Source: CAYSTL01 sp964516805 (GTDB lineage Archaea; Thermoplasmatota; Thermoplasmata; Halarchaeoplasmatales; Halarchaeoplasmataceae). Taken from it: 64,000 bases of DNA. Positions 60,228-64,000 of the stretch are shown in pieces. The notes beneath the pieces are model-generated. The model was not told the DNA's origin and made no database searches. It saw only the letters and a list, made by a program, of their open reading frames with translations. The stretch is taken from contig CAZEXI010000002.1 in the NCBI GenBank assembly GCA_964516805.1, positions 1-64,000 on the forward strand, in the 5' to 3' direction. Position 1 is the stretch's first letter. Every line of letters begins with the position of its first letter. Made by a program: the position numbers and the translations under genes.

Positions 60228-60758
60228 ATGGAATACGGAAGAAATGATCAAGAGGAACAACAAAGTGGATCTCAAGAATGGAGTGAAGAACATCCTCCAC
60301 AACAATCTCAAGGTCAACAACCTCAATCTTATAGGGAGCAGCAGCAACCACAGCAACAACAAGCTCCTCAGTACTATCATCCAGGACAACCAAGACAACC
60401 TTTACTAGGTAAGAAAACCATAATGGTTATACTTGTTGTTAGTATGTTGTTAGTAGCCATCAGTGCTGTATGGCTGAGTATAGCAACTGTACCAGATAAT
60501 GACAAAGTTACAGATGGTGGAGGTTTAGAAGCTGATTACAGAGAAGATTACCAAAAAGGAGTAAATACTGCTCAAATGATTGGCGGTATACTAGCAACTA
60601 TCGGAACTGCTTTAGGCGGAATAATTTCATTATACGGTGGATTCATGTCCAAGGATTTCGAGGAAGACGAGAAAAAAGCGATGTTCATATTGGCCGGATT
60701 TTTCTTATTAGGCCTAGTATTAGTGGTCAACCACTTTAGTTGGATGACTGTAGTCTAA
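60228..60758 (+). CDS. Membrane protein with Gln-rich cytoplasmic N-terminus, unknown
   Basis: The 176-residue protein has a polar, Gln/Pro/His-rich head (residues 1-60, for example QQPQQQQAPQYYHPGQPRQP), then a helix near 64-84 (KKTIMVILVVSMLLVAISAV), an acidic external segment, a helix at 118-140 (AQMIGGILATIGTALGGII) and a third near 152-174. AGGAGG six bases before the ATG fixes the start at 60228. The Q-rich head suggests an unstructured docking tail. A T-rich terminator follows. The family is not recognised. Confidence 0.65.
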   Translation: MEYGRNDQEEQQSGSQEWSEEHPPQQSQGQQPQSYREQQQPQQQQAPQYYHPGQPRQPLLGKKTIMVILVVSMLLVAISAVWLSIATVPDNDKVTDGGGLEADYREDYQKGVNTAQMIGGILATIGTALGGIISLYGGFMSKDFEEDEKKAMFILAGFFLLGLVLVVNHFSWMTVV

Positions 60759-60764
60759 AAAACC

Positions 60765-60781
60765 TTTTTTTCCTATTTTTT
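60765..60781 (+). terminator. T-rich terminator after Q-rich membrane protein
   Basis: T7 and T6 tracts separated by CCTA about seven bases after the stop. This fits archaeal factor-independent termination. Confidence 0.45.
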
Positions 60782-60838
60782 CATCAGTAAATTTTATACA
60801 AAATACTCTTCTTCTAATAGTTGAATTGATGGGATAAT

Positions 60839-61429
60839 ATGGAAGAAGATATCTACCAAGAGATCAGTAAATACGGGAAATTTTTAGAAGATAGAGGTCT
60901 TAATTCTTCATCTCACAGCGGTAATATCAGCATCAGAAGAGGAGATCGAATATTCATAAAAAGAAGAGGGGCGATGATGGGAGATTTAAAAGAACAGGAT
61001 GTTGTGGAAACAGGTGTGAAAGAAGATGACAGTGGCGTTATCATAGCTTCTACAGAAGTAGGCGTACATAGAGCCATATACAATAACACTTCAGCATTAG
61101 CAATTGTACACGCCCATACACCTTATGCGATAGCTTTATCTATCGTTAGAGATGAGATCGTTCCTATAGATGATGAAGGAAAATATCACCTGAAAAAAGT
61201 GCCTGTATTAGATGTTGAAGATTCGATAGGTTCCAAAGAAGTTGAAGAACAATTACCACCTATCTTACAGGATTTTAACGCTGCTATAGTTAAAAGACAT
61301 GGTACATTTGCACACGGTGAGAACCTTGAAGAAGCCTATAATTGGATCACCGTGGTCGAAAGTATCTGCAGAATTATTTACATGGTCGAGAACCTAGGAT
61401 ACGATACTAAAAAGGAGGAGATATGGTGA
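60839..61429 (+). CDS. Class II aldolase/adducin family protein
   Basis: The 196-residue protein has the zinc aldolase plan: NSSSHSGNISIRRGDRIFI near residue 22, STEVGVHRAIYN with a catalytic-type Glu near 73, the metal-binding pair IVHAHTPYAIA near 89-99, and a third His in VKRHGTFAHG near 154. Members cleave fuculose-, rhamnulose- or ribulose-type phosphates, or act in the methionine salvage dehydratase branch (MtnB). Substrate is unresolved. The ATG at 60839 has a weak GGGA site. The next gene overlaps by seven bases, indicating an operon with a DUF54 RNA-binding protein. Confidence 0.88.
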   Translation: MEEDIYQEISKYGKFLEDRGLNSSSHSGNISIRRGDRIFIKRRGAMMGDLKEQDVVETGVKEDDSGVIIASTEVGVHRAIYNNTSALAIVHAHTPYAIALSIVRDEIVPIDDEGKYHLKKVPVLDVEDSIGSKEVEEQLPPILQDFNAAIVKRHGTFAHGENLEEAYNWITVVESICRIIYMVENLGYDTKKEEIW

Positions 61430-61854
61430 CCTTTCATTATATAGAATTTAAAGCGTTCTGTCATCAAACTGAAGACCCTGAAAAAGTGATTCAGTCGATG
61501 GAGAACGTTGCTCATCATGAGTTAGAGATCGAATCTGAAGAAGCAGAGGGATATTATGGAAACAAAATATCGATCTTCGAAGGGCAAATATCTAGAAATC
61601 GAGAAATGGACTTATTTTTTGATTCCTTACCTAGATCAGCTATACAAGAATTATTAGATACTGTTGAAAGAAGGATAGACGAAAGATGTAATTTTTATTT
61701 CAGACTTGACAAAGAAAAGGCCTTTAACGAGGAATTAGAAGTAACAAAAGGTGAGAACTCAGTAAAAGTCAGAGCAAGAGTTGAAAGCTACCCATCGAAG
61801 AGAGAAACAGCTGTTAAAAAGATGCAGGAGTATCTTGGTGAGAGATTAAAATGA
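61423..61854 (+). CDS. DUF54/exosome-associated RNA-binding protein
   Basis: The 143-residue protein belongs to the archaeal DUF54 group (PF01877), small RNA-binding-like proteins found near exosome or ribosome-biogenesis genes. Blocks include YIEFKAFCHQTEDPEKVIQSM at the start, EAEGYYGNKISIFEG near 40, FDSLPRSAIQELLDTVERRID near 68, FYFRLDKEKAF near 92, and VKVRARVESYP near 113. GGAGG precedes ATG 61423, which overlaps the aldolase end by seven bases. The function inferred for the family is RNA binding; no direct evidence is in the sequence. Confidence 0.85.
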   Translation: MVTFHYIEFKAFCHQTEDPEKVIQSMENVAHHELEIESEEAEGYYGNKISIFEGQISRNREMDLFFDSLPRSAIQELLDTVERRIDERCNFYFRLDKEKAFNEELEVTKGENSVKVRARVESYPSKRETAVKKMQEYLGERLK

Positions 61855-61958
61855 TCTTTATCTTATAAATTACTTCTTAGTGGTTACATTTCTTCAAATA
61901 TAAATCTTACTCAGAAACATTTATGTGCAATTTCCTTTCTGTTGTGATGAGGATAAAT

Positions 61959-62441
61959 ATGGCAGACGTTGAATCACTGATCCAAGAAGGTGAAGCATTA
62001 CTTAATCAATTTGAATATGAAAAATCATACGAAAAGTTTTCTGAAGCTTTAGAAGAGGAAGAAGATCCAAGAGCATATTTCGGTAGAGCAGAAGCTGCTT
62101 TAGGTATAAATGAGATAGAAAGCGAAGATATCTTAGAGGACTACGAAAATGCAATAGAATTAGAAGATAATCCATTCTATAGGCAGGCTGTAGCTGGTTT
62201 CTGTATCGATATCGGTAAGTTCGAAAAGGCTGAAAAGCATTATAGAAAAGCAGCAGAGATGGACCCAGATAACAAGGCACATTATCTATCTGAATTTGCT
62301 GTGGGATACAGGTTTAAAGCACCGATAATGATGGAAAAGCTAGTCCAGCAGGCAGGCGATGACATAATACTGAGAAAATCTCTGAATTATATGCTCGAAG
62401 CTTTAGACATAGATAAAGAAAAGGCGAAAGAATTACTGTAA
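61959..62441 (+). CDS. Small TPR-repeat protein
   Basis: The 160-residue acidic protein starts at ATG 61959, seven bases after GAGG; ATGs from 61923 are in frame but add a hydrophobic stretch that does not fit. Helix pairs with TPR spacing lie at about 3-35, 38-70 and 78-112 (for example KFEKAEKHYRKAAEMDPDNK), followed by a helical tail. It is probably a protein-protein adaptor. The gene is isolated between the DUF54 gene and TFS. Function unknown. Confidence 0.7.
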   Translation: MADVESLIQEGEALLNQFEYEKSYEKFSEALEEEEDPRAYFGRAEAALGINEIESEDILEDYENAIELEDNPFYRQAVAGFCIDIGKFEKAEKHYRKAAEMDPDNKAHYLSEFAVGYRFKAPIMMEKLVQQAGDDIILRKSLNYMLEALDIDKEKAKELL

Positions 62442-62578
62442 AATCATTACCAGTAAATTACTATTCCATTTTTTTACTTTTTAAATAGTTTTATTTATGT
62501 AGGATATAAAATCATTTATGTCTAAAACTGGTACATAAACTTTATATTAAACCGGCTTTACTCTTTCATTTGAGAAAA

Positions 62579-62881
62579 ATGTTCTGTCCTGAATGCAAAT
62601 CACTGATGAAAGCCGAAGACGGTGAATGGGTCTGTAAAAAATGTGGTACAACAGTAAAAATGAACAAAGAAGACAATAACGTCATTACTTCAGAAAGAGA
62701 AGAAAAAGAAAGAGTAATAATAGAAGAAGAGCTTGATACTCTTCCTAAAACCAAAGTAAGATGTCCTAACTGTGACAACAATGAAGCATACTGGCGATTA
62801 GAACAGACTAGAGCTGCTGACGAACCCGAAACTAGGATTTACAGATGCACTGAATGTAATCACACCTGGAGAGAATACTAA
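62579..62881 (+). CDS. Transcription factor S (TFS, TFIIS/RPB9-like)
   Basis: TFS stimulates transcript cleavage by a backtracked archaeal RNA polymerase. The 100-residue product (ATG 62579; a TTG at 62570 could extend it by three residues) has the N-terminal zinc ribbon MFCPECKSLM with a WVCKKCGT pair, and the C-terminal ribbon VRCPNCDNNEAYWRLEQTRA followed by DEPETRIYRCTECNHTWREY. The acidic hairpin DEPET, needed for cleavage, is intact: the D-E pair of the TFIIS catalytic loop. A TATA-like TTTATATT lies ~25 bases upstream. Confidence 0.95.
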   Translation: MFCPECKSLMKAEDGEWVCKKCGTTVKMNKEDNNVITSEREEKERVIIEEELDTLPKTKVRCPNCDNNEAYWRLEQTRAADEPETRIYRCTECNHTWREY

Positions 62882-62901
62882 AAAAACTAATGTGAAGATC
62901 T

Positions 62902-63543
62902 ATGTTCGAGATAGGAAGAATTAGATTCAGACCTTTTACAAGGGAGGATTTGACTTATATAGAAAGATGGGAAAACGAGTATGATGTAACTTTATATTCA
63001 CGAGGAAAACCGCTGGTATTTAAAAATCTTGATGAAATCAAGAAAGATTTTGAAAAATATCTCGAGGATGAAGATGAACAGCGATTCATAGTTGAGATGA
63101 AAGAAGACAATAAATGTTTAGGGATGGCTAAGTATGAAGATCATTCTGGTGCAGTAAGAACTGCTGATATCGGGACTTACATTGGAGAAAAAGATTACTG
63201 GAACAAAGGTATAGGTAAGGAAATAGCTTTCGGTTTTCTTGAAATTCTTATTTTCCATAAAAATTATGATAGGGTAGTAGCTTGGAGTGCATCTATAAAT
63301 AAAAGAGCACATAAAGTTCTTGAAGCACTAGGTTTCAAAAAGTCTGGGATTGCGAGAAAAAGTGGATATCTTTTTGGAAAGAGAATCGATTGGTACATGT
63401 TCGACCAACTAAGAGACGAGTACATGGAAAAAAGAGACGAGTACATGGATAAATATATAGACAACAAAAAAGAGTACATACAAGAGCACTGTAGATTGAA
63501 GAGACCTGTAAAAAAACGTAAAGAAAATAAGAAAGAAAATTAA
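62902..63543 (+). CDS. GNAT (RimJ/RimL-type) acetyltransferase with charged tail
   Basis: The 213-residue protein has a RimJ/RimL-like GNAT domain at about 1-165: RFRPFTREDLTYIERWENEY at the start, the acetyl-CoA loop DYWNKGIGKEIAFGFLEILI near 98, and ASINKRAHKVLEALGFKKSG near 132. The last ~45 residues are a lysine/tyrosine-rich tail with tandem RDEYM repeats. Enzymes of this type acetylate protein N-termini, amino acids or drugs. The tail is not typical and may result from a recent local duplication. It is 20 bases after TFS and may be in the same transcript. Confidence 0.85.
   Translation: MFEIGRIRFRPFTREDLTYIERWENEYDVTLYSRGKPLVFKNLDEIKKDFEKYLEDEDEQRFIVEMKEDNKCLGMAKYEDHSGAVRTADIGTYIGEKDYWNKGIGKEIAFGFLEILIFHKNYDRVVAWSASINKRAHKVLEALGFKKSGIARKSGYLFGKRIDWYMFDQLRDEYMEKRDEYMDKYIDNKKEYIQEHCRLKRPVKKRKENKKEN
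63411..63452 (+). repeat. 21-bp tandem duplication inside GNAT gene
   Basis: AAGAGACGAGTACATGGA is repeated with a 21-base period (63411-63431 and 63432-63452), adding seven in-frame residues RDEYM(E/D)K. Only two bases near the unit ends differ, implying a fairly recent slippage event. Confidence 0.7.
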
Positions 63544-63583
63544 AGAAAAAGTTATAGTACCAAACTCCTTACTATTTTTTAAT

Positions 63584-64000
63584 ATGACAGAAATACCCTC
63601 ACTAACATACAGAGAAAAAGTCTTAATTTATCTGAATAAATATTACAAATCTTTAGATGATAGTGAACTCCCTAAAGAAGTGACACAAGAAGGTATTTCG
63701 AAAGAGATGGGTATGTCTAGAACACATGTTTCAAGAACCGTTAGAAAATTGATAAATGAAGAATTAGTAGAAGAATCAAAATCACATATAGAAGGGAGAA
63801 AAAGAAAGTTAAAAACATACCATCTCACTCATGAGGGTTTTATGAGATCTAAACAGATACTTTCTGAATTATCAAAAATAAATGTAAAAGTAATAAATGA
63901 AGGAAAAGAGACAGAAAAATCACTGACCGATATTCCTGATTTTACCGATGGTAAAGTAAGTATCTTAGATATAATAAATAAAATTGAAGATGGTGACGAA
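63584..64000 (+). CDS. Winged-helix (MarR-like) protein, cut at window edge
   Basis: From ATG 63584 the frame is open to the window end (139 codons). It encodes a winged helix-turn-helix (GISKEMGMSRTHVSRTVRKL, wing EGRKRKLKTYHLTHEG near residues 45-85) and then a helical segment with DIPDFTDGKVSILDIIN. Archaeal proteins with this start often continue into an AAA or TPR module, but the rest lies outside the window. Regulation of the neighbouring GNAT gene is possible. The domain itself is clear; the complete architecture is not. Confidence 0.7.
   Translation, partial: MTEIPSLTYREKVLIYLNKYYKSLDDSELPKEVTQEGISKEMGMSRTHVSRTVRKLINEELVEESKSHIEGRKRKLKTYHLTHEGFMRSKQILSELSKINVKVINEGKETEKSLTDIPDFTDGKVSILDIINKIEDGDE

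Overview
The window is chromosomal DNA of an archaeon with AT-rich sequence and acidic, lysine-rich proteins. Archaeal markers seen directly are TATA-binding protein, transcription factor S, Alba, replication factor C small subunit, Sec61-beta, a PAC2-family proteasome-assembly protein, a DUF54 RNA-binding protein, KptA and a PCNA fragment. Two tRNA genes lack an encoded CCA. Many genes have a TATA-like box 25-30 bases before the start codon and no Shine-Dalgarno site, so leaderless transcription seems common; operon-internal and some acquired-looking genes carry GGAGG/GGTG sites. The gene set fits a euryarchaeal lineage, possibly Thermoplasmatota, but that placement is inference. No CRISPR array, rRNA operon or intact transposase was found.

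Layout. 1-2.5 kb: a decayed junction of a methyltransferase fragment with a 5'-truncated PCNA fragment, then Alba and membrane proteins. 2.6-5.4 kb: a TetR-MATE efflux operon with a palindromic operator between TATA box and start. 5.4-8.6 kb: two Gly/Gln-rich secreted anchored proteins followed by a small membrane protein and a two-domain winged-helix regulator. 8.6-13.5 kb: a duplicated-zinc-module protein, a calcium-type P-ATPase, a cold-shock protein and an alpha/beta hydrolase. 13.5-17.4 kb: a non-coding stretch with inverted repeats, a PQQ/FN3 surface protein, tRNA-Arg and tRNA-Gln around a RibD-type reductase. 18-20.3 kb: a bacterial-type queuosine pair (QueA and Tgt). 20.3-25 kb: TPR protein, Sec61-beta, an unrecognised Cys-rich protein, RfcS and YjbQ. 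25-30 kb: a sodium:solute symporter with a small partner and hairpin leader, and an aminopeptidase P. 30-34 kb: an IS200/IS605 end remnant, a phosphodiesterase-like protein, a PD-(D/E)XK nuclease-like protein and a structured intergenic element. 34-39 kb: DUF72, an aspartoacylase-like protein, TBP, a potassium channel and a DUF3754 protein. 39.7-45.5 kb: MFS transporter, polyprenol kinase-like protein and a sulfur-related group (class V aminotransferase, two YeeE/YedE half-transporters, an Atp10/thioredoxin-like protein). 45.5-53.5 kb: membrane proteins and a MacB/FtsX-type ABC operon. 53.5-59.6 kb: a 1083-residue GNAT fusion protein and a TetR-regulated ABC-2 exporter. 59.6-64 kb: KptA, class II aldolase, DUF54 protein, TPR protein, TFS, a GNAT with tandem repeats, and a winged-helix protein cut by the window edge.

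The window combines core information-processing genes with two TetR-controlled export operons using related operators, several membrane-anchored surface proteins, and at least one bacterial-type module (QueA-Tgt). The best candidates for undescribed biology are the GNAT megaprotein, the surface-protein/regulator cassette, the queuosine pair in an archaeal context, and the structured intergenic elements near 13.7 kb and 33.3 kb.
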